The notes below the pieces were generated by a model, which saw only the letters and a program-made list of their open reading frames with translations, searched no databases and had not been told where the DNA came from. Positions 32,530-44,502 of a DNA stretch of 64,000 bases are shown one piece after another (position 1 is the stretch's first letter; every line of letters begins with the position of its first letter). The stretch lies in contig OY725488.1 in the NCBI GenBank assembly GCA_963281255.1, positions 1,766,986-1,830,985 on the forward strand, given 5' to 3'. This DNA is from Aphrocallistes beatrix. Its lineage: Eukaryota > Porifera > Hexactinellida > Sceptrulophora > Aphrocallistidae. The translations under genes were made by a program, and so were the position numbers.

Positions 32530-32672
32530 TATAAAACCAATTAACAGTGGTAATCTCGAATTACTAGTATTGTATTGTTGATAATTAGCATTAAGCAATT
32601 CTTAAAAATGATGACCAATACAATAGTTACACTTTTCAATGGCTTTCCTAATCGAAATATTAACTACTATCA

Positions 32673-33730
32673 TAGCCTACTGCATATAAGGCCTCACAGT
32701 AACTTGCGGGTTTGGGAGTAAGGATGCGGTAGAAGATTGTTGAATTAATACATGAGTTGCCTTGAATCATTAACAAAGCACAATAGAGCTTAGGAATGTA
32801 TTACCAGCATATTTAATTTGTATCAAAGTACTCATATCCGTTGTTAAAATTTAGAATAGTCACCATATGATTCCGCAATAGGTTATATTTGTGACAAATT
32901 TAGTGGTTTTCAGAGGTCGTTTAGGGGCACTTCTAAGTTTTTAAAATTATAAAATGTTTCGCTTATAACTAAGATGTGAATGGGTTAATACAAAAAATTG
33001 GAATTTTTTCATGGAACGTTGCTACACTCCAGTGTTGCTATGGAAACGTGTTTTGGTCAGATGGGGTCATATCTTAAAAAACTGAGAAAACTGCAAGAGC
33101 TAGACATTCAAATGTAATTCCATTTGATAGCGAATATACTATTTCTTATTAAGCGTTAATATAATTTGGACGTCTAAATTCGATGGTTTACGAGATATTC
33201 GATATGATAATTGTCTAATAACTTGTAAACCATTGAATTTAGACGTCCAAATTATATTAACGCTTAATAAGAAATAGTATATTCGCTATCAAATGGAATT
33301 ACATTTGAATGTCTAGCTCTTGCAGTTTTCAAGATATGACCCCATCTGACCAAAACACGTTTCCATAGCAACACTGGAATGTATCCACGTTCCATGAAAA
33401 AATTCCAAATTTTTTGCATTAACCTATTCTTATCTCAGTTCTATGCGAAAAATTTTATAATAAAACACTTTGAAGTGCCCCTAAACGACCTCTGAAAACC
33501 ACTAAATTTGTCACAAATATAACCTATTGCGCAACCATACGACTAATCTAAATTTTAACATAGGATATGAATACTTTGACACCATATTTATATATGCTGG
33601 TAATACATTCCTAAGCTCTATTGTGCGCGGTTAATGATTTAAGACAGCTCATGTATTAGTTTGACCACCTTCTACCACATCCCTAGTCCCAAATCCGTAA
33701 GTAACGTGAGGCCTTATATGCAGTAGGCTA
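32673..33730. mobile_element. ~1.06-kb palindromic foldback (TAGCCTACTG family)
   Basis: Arms of ~520 bp meet at about 33205 with a small loop. Ends TAGCCTACTGCATATAAGG and CCTTATATGCAGTAGGCTA. Outer 155 bp recur alone at 26625, 36755 and 37170; inner arms carry GTTTCCATAGCAACACTGGA, related to the repeat at 24690. No coding sequence. Confidence 0.9.
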
Positions 33731-33847
33731 TACCACTATCTTGTTCTTTCAATGAAATGTTAACTTCGCAATAGTCAGTGATCTCTTTAATTTCAACATA
33801 AATACGTACAAATCTAAACCGAATAGATTGATAAACTCGATCGAAAA

Positions 33848-35475
33848 AATGGATAGTAAAAAGAAGTGCAGACAGTATAGTGCGGATTATGTCAAATACG
33901 GGTTTGTTAAATCCCCATCCAATGAACAACTCCCAATGTGCTTGATATATGAACAAGTTTTTTCTATGTTGTTTCCCAGACCTCTTGTGACACATACAAA
34001 AGGTAATTCTATCATAAGTCATAGAACTTTTTCAAGAAAAATAAACTCCGATGCATGATATAATTGCTCGTGCCGAATATGGGGCGCCTGCAATGGTTGG
34101 TAGACATCGTTGTTTCTTTTCATACGTTTTATGTTTTCGTTATTCACTGAGTCGTTCATCGACAAAATTTAGTAGCAAAACGTCTTAGTGGTTGCTCGCT
34201 CAACTCATTACATATCGTCATTACTATTATTAATAAAATCAGCTTCGGCGCTCAAGGAAAAACTATTTCACCAATTATGTCACAAAAAGAAACTGAATTT
34301 GAACGTCTGCTTTTGCACACCGAAGTGAGATGGCCCTCAAAAGGAAGTCTCTCAGTCGGTTCTACAGTCCTTTAGAAACAATTCTGGAATTTTTAGCGAA
34401 GAGAGCCGCAGTTAATGCAGCTTGTCCTCGCAGCGAAACCTGATGTAGCTTACTTGACTGACATTTATGATAAATTCAACGCAATGAACTTGCAACTACA
34501 AGGCAATGTAGTCACTCAGATCAAGTGCAAAACTGTTGTCAGCTCCTTCATAGGAAAACTAACGTTGTTTGAACAAAACATCGGTAGGCGAGAATTTGAT
34601 CAGTTTCCTCAGTTAGTAGACATGAAATATCCGATGACGATTTACTAGCATATTGTGAACAATTTGAAGAACAGAGAGTGGATATGATCAAGCCATTCGG
34701 GGATTTGTTGGAACTTGAACCGCCACATTGGCTAATTAATTCTATATGTGTGGATGTTACAACGGTTTCACTCAATTTGCAAGAATAGCTAATGGACATG
34801 CAAAGTGATTGCGGGGAAAAACTCGTTTTAAAATGATGGGACAAAAACGATTTTGGATGTCAATCCCAGCAGGGATTCCAGAACTGGCAATTAAAAAGTT
34901 GTACAGATTTTTTGCCAACCGTTTACTTGCTACTTTATTTTTTCCTTCATTCTAGTTTTAGTTTCACATGCTCGCTACTTTTTTTTACTTGATACCTATT
35001 TTTTGACCGGCATCTAGTTGGGGTGGGGTGACTAATTATTGATCGTTGAGTGTAAGACCGAACTGAGTGTGCATCTTTGTAGAAATTTTAAGTAATTCCA
35101 AGATCAGTATTTTCTTAATGTTAACCATGTCCAGTTTCACCAGGTGTCGGGGAAATTACTTGCTACTTTTTTTTTCCTCCAAAATAATAAAAAGGTAGTA
35201 TGTATCGAGTAAAGAAAAGTAGCAAGTAAATCCCTGAATCACAGGATGAAATAAATTGTCGCAATTTGTGGAAAGTAGCAAAACTGCTAGTTCTGGCGTT
35301 CCAGAAATCTTATTTCGTTGAGAGGTTTAGCGCAGTCGTTCAATTGCTAACGAAGCAAAGAAACAGGGTCGATATTTTTAAATGTGGAGATTTGAAATTG
35401 CTGCTCACTGATATGAAACCATATGTAAAGAGGATTATAGACGGACATCACGCTCAAGTACATCCTTCCCATTAA
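33848..35475 (+). pseudogene. hAT transposase, ZBED5/SCAND3-like, broken
   Basis: Members of this hAT-derived family include vertebrate ZBED5 and FAM200. Start MDSKKKCRQYSADYVKYGF at 33848 resembles their N-terminus. 34150-34650 in several frames: VVHRQNLVAKRLS, then TEFERLLLHTEVRWPSKGS, then AYLTDIYDKFNAMNLQLQGN and KLTLFEQNIGRREFDQFPQL, all characteristic blocks. The C-terminal hATC region at 35266-35475 reads FVERFSAVVQLLTKQRNRVD and GDLKLLLTDMKP. Stops and frameshifts are frequent, and 34921-35230 is an inserted MITE. No TIRs were assigned. Confidence 0.8.
34921..35230. mobile_element. MITE with TTTACTTGCTAC termini
   Basis: GTTTACTTGCTACTTT at the left, AAAAGTAGCAAGTAAA at the right; further TTGCTACTTTTTT boxes inside at 35159. 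It separates the two parts of the hAT transposase. Confidence 0.65.
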
Positions 35476-35712
35476 ATAAACTAAAAAAATGTCAGTCAAC
35501 AGACTGTGAGTGCATATCCATTAAGTGACTCTTAGGACACGAAATGTGATATTAGAAATATGCATAATTAATACCGTATAGCAATCATGGATATCTCGCT
35601 TGATTAAATTATCTGCAAAATATAGTACAAGTATTGCTATAATTGCGTTGTAAAATATTTTTGCATCTCAGCCAATCAGATTTCAAATTAGGGTGAAATA
35701 ATTAGTTATGTA

Positions 35713-36135
35713 CAGTGGAACCTGTATATAACGGCCACCCAAGGGACTTGACAAAATTGGCCGTTATACACAGGTGACCGTTATATACTGGTGATTGTCT
35801 TAATCCCCAAAAGTTATCAACGTGCAATAAATATCAAGTTTTTAGAAATCCATTACTTGAAGTAATTACATGAAACTTGTTTATAGTTCGTAACAGGTCT
35901 TGTAATAAACACATAAAATGGTGAAAAAGGTGATGGCCGTTATAGACAGGTAGTGGCCGTTATACACAGTTTTAGGGTTAGTAAGGGACTACAAACGGGT
36001 GGCCGCTGGCCGCGTTGAGCAGGTGACCGCTATACACAGGTTCAATATAATAGAATTTCGTACAGGACTGTTCATTTATGACCGCTATAGACAGGTGACC
36101 GTTATATAGAGTGGCCGTTATAGCAGGTTCGACTG
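35713..36135. mobile_element. pogo/Tigger-like MITE (CAGTGGAACCTG family)
   Basis: CAGTGGAACCTGTATATAAC and GGCCGTTATAGCAGGTTCGA close to CTG, with TA at both sides. The interior repeats GGCCGTTATAxACAGGTGACCG. 423 bp, noncoding. Confidence 0.85.
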
Positions 36136-36172
36136 TATATGCATTGAGTTAGCTCTAATCCCCGGGGCCCAT

Positions 36173-36296
36173 CAGGCCCGGCGGAAGCAACTTTTTATTG
36201 GTCCGGCCAAAGCGGAAGTTGGTCCGGCCAAAGTGGAAGTTGGTCCGGCCAAAAGCAAATTTGCATAGACCAACCGGACCAGTTCCGCCGGCCCTG
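36173..36296. mobile_element. 124-bp GC-rich MITE
   Basis: CAGGCCCGGCGGAA and, reversed, CAGGGCCGGCGGAA form TIRs. Three direct repeats of GTTGGTCCGGCCAAAG lie between. Target duplication not clear. Confidence 0.6.
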
Positions 36297-36740
36297 CGGC
36301 CATAGACTGAGGGGGGCCAATGCCGAGATAGATCAGATTAGACTAAAATCAGAATAAAGCATAAATTGGATGCAAAAACAAATCCTATATGAGTCATTAA
36401 ATCTACTTCCAACCTAAATTAATAGGTATCAACATATTTATCGTACAGATCATTAACATGCGCCGTTCGCGGTTTTGACTAGTTGCTAAATATATTTTGT
36501 GCCAAGTTTGTGTTTCGCGAGAAAATCTGTCAATTAGTCACTTTTGTCATCAGATTTTAGCCTAACCCCGGTTTCCTTTGGTTTTGGGCCATGCATATAA
36601 TCAAAAGGACTATTTGTGATTGAAATTCATTGGTTCATGCGAGAACCAATAAATTATCAGAATGCGATACATACGATTATATTTCATATAAATAATCGAA
36701 TACAGCTATTTGAGTATATAATTATATTAATTATTAATTT
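36297..36740. other. no recognisable gene
   Basis: AT-rich, nothing identified. Confidence 0.35.
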
Positions 36741-36754
36741 TAACAATGGATATT

Positions 36755-36913
36755 GGTACTTTGACACCATATTTATATATGCTCGTAATACATTCCTAAA
36801 CTCTATTGTGCTTGGTTAATGATTTAAGGCAACTCATGTATTAGTTCAACCATCTTCTACCGCATCCCTAGTCACAAATCCGCAAGTTACTGTGAGGCAT
36901 TATATACAGTAGG
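36755..36913 (+). repeat. terminal repeat of the TAGCCTACTG foldback family, solo
   Basis: About 90% like the outer 155 bp of 32673-33730, ending TATACAGTAGGCTA. No opposite arm adjoining. Confidence 0.8.
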
Positions 36914-37164
36914 CTATGACTACACCTATTTGGCATACTGCTAAGAAAAATGTACTTGTGGATGAATAAATTAGGAATTACTAGTAGGAAGAAAATATTG
37001 AAATATTGTAGGCAATAGAATAGAAAATAACAATGATACTTCCTCCTATATTATGCATTTTATCGTATTCAAATTTATTTCAAACATTATGGTTTGTTTA
37101 CAAAATAGACTTGAAGTAATCCATGGTAAGTTAAAATTGGTACCGTGAATAGGCTATAGTTACG

Positions 37165-37283
37165 TAGGCTGTGCATATTTATATATGTTGGTAATACATT
37201 CCTAAGCTCTATTGTGCTTTGATAATGATTTAAGGGAGCTCATTAAACCATCCTCTACCGCATCCCTAGTCCCAAGTTCATTT
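37165..37283 (+). repeat. terminal repeat of the same foldback family, truncated
   Basis: GTTGGTAATACATTCCTAAG to CTACCGCATCCCTAGTCCC, with an internal deletion and no terminus. Confidence 0.7.
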
Positions 37284-37869
37284 AAATGAGCAAGTTAATT
37301 TTAGTGATTTGTTTATTCATTAACTTTAATAATTCTTTCAGAGAAAAAATAGTCATTTGGCCCAATTCTTTTCATTAAAAATGCATTTGTCTTATTCTTA
37401 ATTGTAAAATTTCAAAACAACTAATATTGTTCTTCATATTTTTTATTTTTTAGTGTATTTTTTGCTGTTGTTTAACAATTTTTTTTCCCTTTAGTATTCA
37501 ACTATGAACTATGTAGAAGAAAGTGTAAGTTATTAAGTACGAAAGTGCTCGATTCGCAAATGATAACTGTACATTGCCAGCTTTTAATGCATGGTTGTAA
37601 ATATTATCATCTGTAATATATACCAAAATATGTTTGTAATATTTTTCGATAAAATTTTATCTGAATATTTAATTTAATCATAGAATTCTATACGCTAAGG
37701 CGATGGTAATTCCTAATTTTTTGGGACCAGGCATTGGTTAGTATCTTCAGACTTATTCACATCATTCACAAAATTTCCTCTCCTGAGCAAAATCATTGGA
37801 ATTTATGACTGCCATATATAAACAAATATACAAGTGCTTAAAACAGTATCAAAATGTGTGTAATCATCA
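37284..37869. other. no recognisable gene
   Basis: AT-rich with poly-T runs. Confidence 0.35.
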
Positions 37870-38165
37870 TTATATTGTGCAACAAGCTATATAATTACGA
37901 CTAATTAACCAATTTTCTTGAATGCTTTGCGCAGTCATAATAACAACAGTATTGGTGTTTATTTAGCGTAGGAAATCTCACTTTGAACCAGTTGTTGAAA
38001 AATATGTGGAAATTTTCATTGGGATGTACACACATTCCTGCGTCGCCGAGAAAACGTAATCTGACTAACTTGGGCTATATCTCAATAACTCTAAGTGCAA
38101 AAGACTAATAAATGATGTCATGTGATAGGTAATAGGTGACTTCCTATTCACTACTAATATAATAT
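37870..38165 (-). repeat. foldback-arm repeat, copy 2 (inverted)
   Basis: Reverse of 38893-39145 and 24690-25015. With copy 3 it brackets the Helitron at 38195-38825, so the Helitron probably landed in the loop of a foldback element. Confidence 0.8.
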
Positions 38166-38194
38166 ATTCCCTTGAAATTTATATTTTATAGTTA

Positions 38195-38679
38195 CAAGCG
38201 CGCTTCGCTTGCTTGCACTAGGCGCCAGGCGGACACTTTGTACCTGCCGGAGGCGCCTTTTGGGCGCCTGAGTCACATTAATTAATTACAAGGTAGATAA
38301 CATCAATAAATACATCTGTCTACTGTTATAATCGATATCGCTCGAAAAATCACCAAATTTTCAATTTTTAAAATTTTGATGAGTAATGATGACGCCATAA
38401 CAGAGTGATGAGTCATCATTTTTTATGATAGATGTATCATATGTGAGATATATCAATATACACATTCTATTAAAATTTCAGCCATCCATGACCTAAAATG
38501 GCTGAGTTATTGTCGAAAAACTTAAATTCCCAATTATTAAAAAGGTAATGGCGTCATAATTCCATGGTGAGTCGACATTTTCATCTGAGCTCAGAACTTA
38601 GTGGACCGATAGCCAAAAGACTCCCACATACCTAAAATCAGCTTTCTGGGCCTAGCAGTATCTTCAATCAATTCGTTAC

Positions 38680-38772
<93 letters not shown>

Positions 38773-38825
38773 CGTATATAAATTATAAACACATATATAC
38801 ATTAATCGAGTTTTAATAGTAAGGT
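38195..38825 (-). mobile_element. non-autonomous Helitron with long (TA)n
   Basis: On the minus strand it opens near 38825 (CCTTACTATTAAAACTCG, first base changed), has a (TA) tract at 38683-38759, then GTAACGAATTGATTGAAG and the family body, ending GAAGCGCGCTTG at 38195 followed by T. It also carries the hairpin around GGACACTTTGTACCTGCC. Confidence 0.8.
38683..38770. repeat. (TA)n microsatellite inside the Helitron
   Basis: About 38 TA units interrupted by TG and CG near 38760-38775. Confidence 0.95.
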
Positions 38826-38892
38826 TGAGCCAATGTGTCGTCATAATATATTGACCAATAACTGGAAACTATAATATTTTGGCGAATAAATT

Positions 38893-39145
38893 TTATTAGT
38901 AGTGAATAGGAAGTCGCCTATTACCTATCATATGACATCATTTATTAGTTTTTAGCAATTCTATTTTGAAATATAGCCCAAGTTAGTCATATTGTGTTTC
39001 CCTGGCAACGCAGGAAAGTGTGTACATTCCAATGTTAAATTTCGACATATTTTTCAACAACTGATCCAAAGTGGAATTTCCTACGCTAAATAAACATTAA
39101 TACTATTATTATGAAAATTGGTTAAATTAGACGTCGTCATCGCTT
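38893..39145 (+). repeat. foldback-arm repeat, copy 3
   Basis: GTGAATAGGAAGTCGCCTAT, ATATAGCCCAAGTTAGTC, TTTCCCTGGCAACGCAGG, TTTCCTACGCTAAATAAAC. Opposite orientation to copy 2. Confidence 0.8.
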
Positions 39146-39158
39146 GTTACGATGATGA

Positions 39159-40010
39159 TCTTTACTATTAAAAATCGATTAATGTATATATACTGCCTTG
39201 ACAAAAGTATTCGTACACCCAAAAACTTCCTATTGAAATAGTTATACGTAATACTATTCTATTTAGCGAGTCAAGGGAATTTAATTTGTAAGAGATACGC
39301 TTCGTTTAACTTCAGATTCGAATTCCCCACATTCCAATTACTCACTTTATAATCTTTTCACTTGATTACTCTCCCACAAGATATTACAATTTCGAACTGT
39401 GCCACCTCTTACAACCATTGCCATAATATACAATGACGATAACTATGTGCTGTAGGGTAGCAAATGCCAGGAAAAACTTAATCTTGGAGGAGAGTAATTA
39501 GTTTATGCGTATAAAGTGAGTAATTTTGATATGAAGGAAACGAATTTTAAGCCAGATTGACCGTATCTGTTACTGATAAAATGTTATTGACTTCACAAAT
39601 GGATTAGTATTATAACAATTTGGAACAGGAGAAAAATTTTTTTGAGTGATGTGAATTAGTCTGAAGATACAAACCAATTCCTGGATTCTTTTGGATTGCT
39701 TATATATCGAATCAAGTCAAATTTTTATAACCCGACCCGAAACCTAACTGAATCATTATTTGATCCCAAACATGATACATTCTTTCTATTTGTGTAGATT
39801 TCAAATATCATATTTTCAATTTTATATTAATTATTTTTTATTTACAATAAATTCATAAAGTACAAATTTGAAATGGATTTGTGAAAGTATTAATATTTAG
39901 CACTGGTTGGAGATTCCGAATTTGATTGCATTCCTAGGCACCTGTAAGGCGACTCTGTGAGCACGAAGTGTTCGCTAGCCTGCGGTACGCGAGTGCGCGA
40001 AACGCGCTTG
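39159..40010 (+). mobile_element. Helitron-like element, diverged, with Tc1-type MITE insertion
   Basis: 5' end TCTTTACTATTAAAAATCG after A; 3' end CGCGAAACGCGCTTG followed by T, with the GC-rich GCACGAAGTGTTCGC hairpin. Only the termini resemble the family. The TATATA after the 5' end holds a Tc1-type MITE end at 39193. Confidence 0.55.
39193..39530. mobile_element. Tc1/mariner-type MITE, right end lost
   Basis: CTGCCTTGACAAAAGTATTC after TA parallels the termini at 21604, 42151 and 55431. The central GTGCCACCTCTTACAACC region (39403) recurs in the other three. Right boundary estimated. Confidence 0.6.
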
Positions 40011-40601
40011 TGTATTATAATCTGAATCTATCAAATTAGGGGGTTGAATAATAATTGAATTGCAATATGTGTATCGAGGGTATTAAGGTTGATGTTATCT
40101 AAGATACAATTATGTAGTTAAAAACAGTAAATGCCGGTTTTACGAACATGTAGCATAAGTTATATAGGGTATATTTCAACTATTTTCGAATGGATTGTTC
40201 ATATATCTGGTAAGAACTCAATGGAGCTGAATACAAAAGATTCAGTAGATCGAGTTAGGATTCTTATAACCTGCATGTTCATATATCCAGCATCTACTAT
40301 ACAATGTTTAACAAATCTAATTAGATATATAGTGAAATATCTCACGAAATATTAAACGAAAGCAGAATACTGATATATGGTTGGCAATCGTTCATTTCAA
40401 CCTTGATAGATATATATATGTAGATCGAATTCTCGAACATTTTGAGTTTTGAACTGAGAAAATTATGTATTTGCTACTTAAAAAGAAATTGGATGTATCT
40501 AATACTAATATGAGTCGAACAAATTAATGATCTCAATTGTGTTAATATATTTATCAATTTTTGTCTTTTCATAATTTTGTTAGACTTTTCACTAATACTT
40601 G
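40011..40601. other. no recognisable gene
   Basis: AT-rich, nothing identified. Confidence 0.35.
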
Positions 40602-40603
40602 TA

Positions 40604-41387
40604 CAGTCTGTAACGAAATAGTTTACAATATTACGATTCTCATAACTTTGGAACTATAAATGATCAGACTACAAAATCTACATCTTATCGATTATAATGT
40701 TGGTTAAACTTGTTAATTTAATTGGACTAGTAGTTATTTTTTTTACCATTTGACAACGTCTCTTCATTGAATTGATGAAAATGAAGGATCGAATTGAATC
40801 TACTCCTCTTCGACCATACTTTTTAGTTCAATAAGGTCTTATGTGCTCTATTTTGTATTCTTTGTTTGTTCTCCAAATGCTCTCATAGGATACATCACCT
40901 CTTGCTAACTTGAATTGGCCATTTAAGGTTCGCAATGATATCCTCAGTTGGTTTCGCAATTTAATGCCTAGTGAAATACGATCACTCTCAGATAATTTCA
41001 TCGATCTCCCAGCCCCCTTCCTGTGGCCCAACATTTCATCATGTTGAAGCATGGTACGCACATTATAAACTGACTTTCTGACTGATTTTAATGAATGTTT
41101 TTATAAGATGTTTAGAGACCTCTTCTCTCTTAATTCGTTGCATTTTTAAGCAAAACCCTGAAAATATTAAGAAAGGTCTAACCTCATATAAAAATAGGTA
41201 GTAAATGTTTAAAAAATAATACTATGCACTTCGAAAACAAAAAATGAAGTTAGGTTTAAGCGTAAATAATACTCCGAATTTAGTAAAAAACATGGGTGGT
41301 TATCAATGATTGACCTAGAATTGATAGTATTGTACTCAATTCAAAAATTCAAAATGAAAAAATTTTAAATAATTTCGTTACAGACTG
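40604..41387 (-). mobile_element. Tc1/mariner-like element, internally deleted
   Basis: CAGTCTGTAACGAAATAGTTT and, reversed, CAGTCTGTAACGAAATTATTT are TIRs with TA at 40602-40603 and 41388-41389. 784 bp, holding the N-terminal part of a transposase on the minus strand and no catalytic domain. Confidence 0.8.
40793..41061 (-). pseudogene. Tc1-like transposase, N-terminal DNA-binding part
   Basis: Reads LGHRKGAGRSMKLSESDRIS then LGIKLRNQLRISLRTLNGQF, the GR-PRKLSERDxR / LxRxxRxNxxxTxxxL pattern of the second helix-turn-helix of Tc1/Tc3 transposases. It ends in stops at 40828 and before; no DDE domain follows, in line with the short element that contains it. Confidence 0.6.
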
Positions 41388-41566
41388 TACTGTCTTTTCA
41401 CTAATTTTGGTAGACGTAATTTGTTAGTGGCTCTGTCACGAAAAATTTGGTCCGGGGGGACCAATTTTCCCCAACCAAAAGTGTATTTATACGTATTTCC
41501 ATTGTTTTAATAACTATTTATTCAAATTATTATCCATTCTGATGACTAAGTTCAATTAGTATAAAT

Positions 41567-41695
41567 CGAGATCGGGATCGCGATCCTTTTTGAAATTTTG
41601 ATCTTGATCGGGATCGCTGATCATAATATCAGCTAAGATCGGGATTGAGATCGCGATCTCCTTTTTCATGATCGATTAATGCCCTACATATAATA
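41567..41695. repeat. GATC-rich short repeat, possible hAT MITE end
   Basis: Repeated GATCGGGATCGCGATC in about five variants, ending GATCGATTAATGCCCTA, which looks like a hAT terminus reversed. Left end not found. Confidence 0.45.
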
Positions 41696-42148
41696 TATGT
41701 TATTAATTCTTTATATATGTCGTAGTTCTTGATACGACGCTTGTTGTATCATATTTTAGGTGACATGGTTGTTATCATAATGAGTAACCTTACTACTATT
41801 ACATCTTAACAATTCCAATCCGTTTAATTTAAGAGCTTTTATTTTTTAGATTAATACAGCTTGGCCTATTTTTCAAGGAACTTACAATGAAGACATCCTT
41901 GTGGTATGCACCCAATGTTTATTGATTCAAAATTTGTTCTCGCTTAATTATATCATTGCGAATATGCTCCAAGTGTTTCTTTAGATTATTTGGGACCAGT
42001 GGATAACTTGAGATTTTGATTAATAGGATATCCCATTTAACATATAGGAGAAATATTCGAGGTTTTAGGAATTGTAGTTAATTTGATAATTGAAATATTA
42101 GACAATGTTTTCTAGAGTAACTACATCTAATTTTTAATCATCAGTATA
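41696..42148. other. no recognisable gene
   Basis: AT-rich, nothing identified. Confidence 0.35.
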
Positions 42149-42150
42149 TA

Positions 42151-42609
42151 CAGTACCGGGACAAAAGTATTCGACCACCACAGAAACCTCCTCCATAGAA
42201 ATAGTATTAAAGTGGGTATATTCATAAAGGAATATGTACTCAAACCGTGAGGAATACTCTATTTTTATTTCAAATTCGTAAACAACACATTCTAATTACT
42301 CATTATTGATAGCCTCAACTTAATTACTAACTCCCAAGTTAATAAATATCAATATTTGATATCTGATGCTACTTGTCCCAAGTCACTGCCATTATATATG
42401 ATGGCGATTAGTGACACAAAGTGGCAGAGGTTGATAATTTTCTACATATGAATAAGTATTTGAGTTGAGACACTCAATCACGAGTAATTATAATGTGTAA
42501 ATTACGAATGAACTAAAAAATAGAGTATTGTTCTTTTTTTGAATAGTTCCAATTTAATACTATTTGTATGGAAATTTTCGTGGTGGTCGAATACTTCTGT
42601 CCGGGAGTG
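42151..42609. mobile_element. Tc1/mariner-type MITE (CAGTACCGGGACAAAAG)
   Basis: Left CAGTACCGGGACAAAAGTAT and right TTCTGTCCGGGAGTG are TIRs continuing into TCGACCACCAC on both sides. TA precedes it; the right TA is altered. Central hairpin pairs CTTGTCCC...ACTGCCATTA with ATGGCGATTAGTGACAC (42368-42425). Confidence 0.8.
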
Positions 42610-43300
42610 TTTATATGTTACTGTCCATATCGAGGAATCGATCATAGTGAGGAAACCCTAGCTATGGACTAGTCCATATCGAGGAAAGCATTAATTTCTA
42701 TTTTAATTCGTGTTTGAGTTGAAAAAAGAAATTAAGTGTTTCAGTAATGTATTGGTTATTTGTATTATATTACGTATTTGTTTGTTTCGATTTAGCCCAT
42801 TTGGATTGTTATTCTCAGGCTAATTAGCATCTATAATTCAAAGTAGTGACTATAATGACTAAAGTTTATTGAACTTATAATTATCCTAGAATATATAAAA
42901 CATTAAATGGGAGTAATAAACTTTTTCGAACACTGGTTATCAAAAATGGCTACGCTTAAGAACTTGTATGCCATGTAGCTGGTTAAGAGCTTGTATACCA
43001 TGTAGCTGGTGAAGAGCTTGTAGGATATGCAGTCATCAAATTGACATCCAGCTGACATCGTGTCCATTTGAAAGAAGGTAAAATAGGCAAGCATAGCCAC
43101 AATTGGGTAGAATGGAGCAAGTAGTAAATGTTGGTAGATATTAGATAATCCAGGACACTCGTAAGAGGGTTCGGGGTCTAGTGAAGGGGAATTACGCCTT
43201 GAGCACCAGAAGACCTATGAGATGTTCTTGTAGATATCTACAGTAAGATCAAACACGGTGCACGTGATAAGATGTTTGCCTACTCACAGGAACACGTATC
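42610..43300. other. mostly featureless, with a 27-bp minisatellite
   Basis: Apart from the tandem repeat at 42957-43025, nothing recognisable. Confidence 0.4.
42957..43025. repeat. 27-bp minisatellite, 2.5 copies
   Basis: Unit AAGAGCTTGTATACCATGTA + GCTGGTT. Being a multiple of three it keeps a minus-strand frame open, giving repeated LTSYMxYKL, which I take as chance. Confidence 0.8.
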
Positions 43301-43304
43301 ACTC

Positions 43305-44443
43305 GTGCAATTGTTCTTCTCTTCAGTCGCCTCTGTCCTACTTGCCAAACCAAAAAGGGAAAGAAAACAACTCACAAAATTATTCACAACCCTATCATCC
43401 TCAATTCTGTTGGTTACCGGGGCAGGCTGACTTGCTAGACATGCGTAAGCGTGAGGATGAAGGATACAAGTACATACTCATCTCCCAGGATTGTTTTAGA
43501 AATTTGTCGTTCATACGGCACTGAAGACAAATCATCAAAGGAGGTAGCCGAGCATTTAGTATCCATTTTCTGTGAGTATGGTCCACCACATATTTTACAG
43601 ACGGATAACGGGTGCGCATTCGATACCCCACACAAGCTCTAGACGACAACACGCATTATACACGGGAGACCACGAAAACCATGGGACCAGGGGAGTGTGG
43701 AACGTGCTAATGGAGACTATTAGGGGCAGCTGTTCGCTCGCTTGAAATCTTTCGGCCATCCAATAGACAAGTGGGTGAGTGGTTTAAAATTTGTTCAGTA
43801 TGTTATGGATACTGTGTATCATCGCGGTATTAGAAATACGCCCTATTATGTACATTTTGGGAGAAGTCCCCCATACATATCTGCTGATGTGTTGCTACCT
43901 ACAGAGGTAGTTGAGTCGGTAGAATTTGAGGATGACCTGGTCACTGCCCTGGAACAGAGGCTGATCACTGAGTATCCCTCACAAGCTTCTCTTCTCGAAA
44001 CAATAACATCGGACCAGCAGCCACCCTTCACGCCTACTCTGTTGTCTAGTTTAAATCTAGACGAACCCTTCGAGCTTAGCAGTGGACAGCAGGATACCGG
44101 TTCAACATTTTTCTACTCCCCTGTTCCAGCTACTGAATCGGATCAAGCTTCTAACAGGCCTGCTCACACCTCAGGAGATGAAACAGAACCAGACACCGGT
44201 CCACCATCTCCTATCCTGGAACCTCTTCTAATTGAGGATGAGGATTCTTATGATTTAACTGTACCTCCCCTTATTGGTTCACAACACACACCTTACACAT
44301 CTCACAACCCTCCACCACCCGTCTACAGCCTAGTGAAAGGAGAGATCTTAATAATATCCTTAGCCCAACTGATATTATTCACCAACAGGTCCGGTATTCT
44401 TACTGCCAGAGGGGACCGTATTAAAAGCAGTCCAGCATGGTAA
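43305..44443 (+). pseudogene. Ginger-like integrase/transposase (KRBA2/SCAND3-type core), broken
   Basis: Ginger transposons encode a retroviral-type DDE integrase. Pieces: CPTCQTKKGKKTT, the CC half of a zinc finger (about 43330); GQADLLDMRKREDEGYKYIL with the first Asp (43422 on); VAEHLVSIFCEYGPPHILQT then DNGCAF with the second Asp (43550-43620); GRPRKPWDQGSVERANGDY with the Glu (about 43665-43720). Then WVSGLKFVQYVMDTVYHRGI and RNTPYYVHFGR, typical of this group. The last 150 residues are Pro/Ser-rich and acidic, ending at 44441-44443. Frame changes at about 43505 and 43645 and a stop near 43725 disable it. Confidence 0.75.
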
Positions 44444-44502
44444 AGGTAGATGCGTATGGAGCGAAGGAGTAGCAGTACTTCTGCATCCAAAATTCTTTTT
44501 GT

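Noticed and set aside
42903-43100. repeat-encoded peptide LTSYMxYKL as a gene
   Set aside because: It comes from a 27-bp minisatellite with no further coding support.
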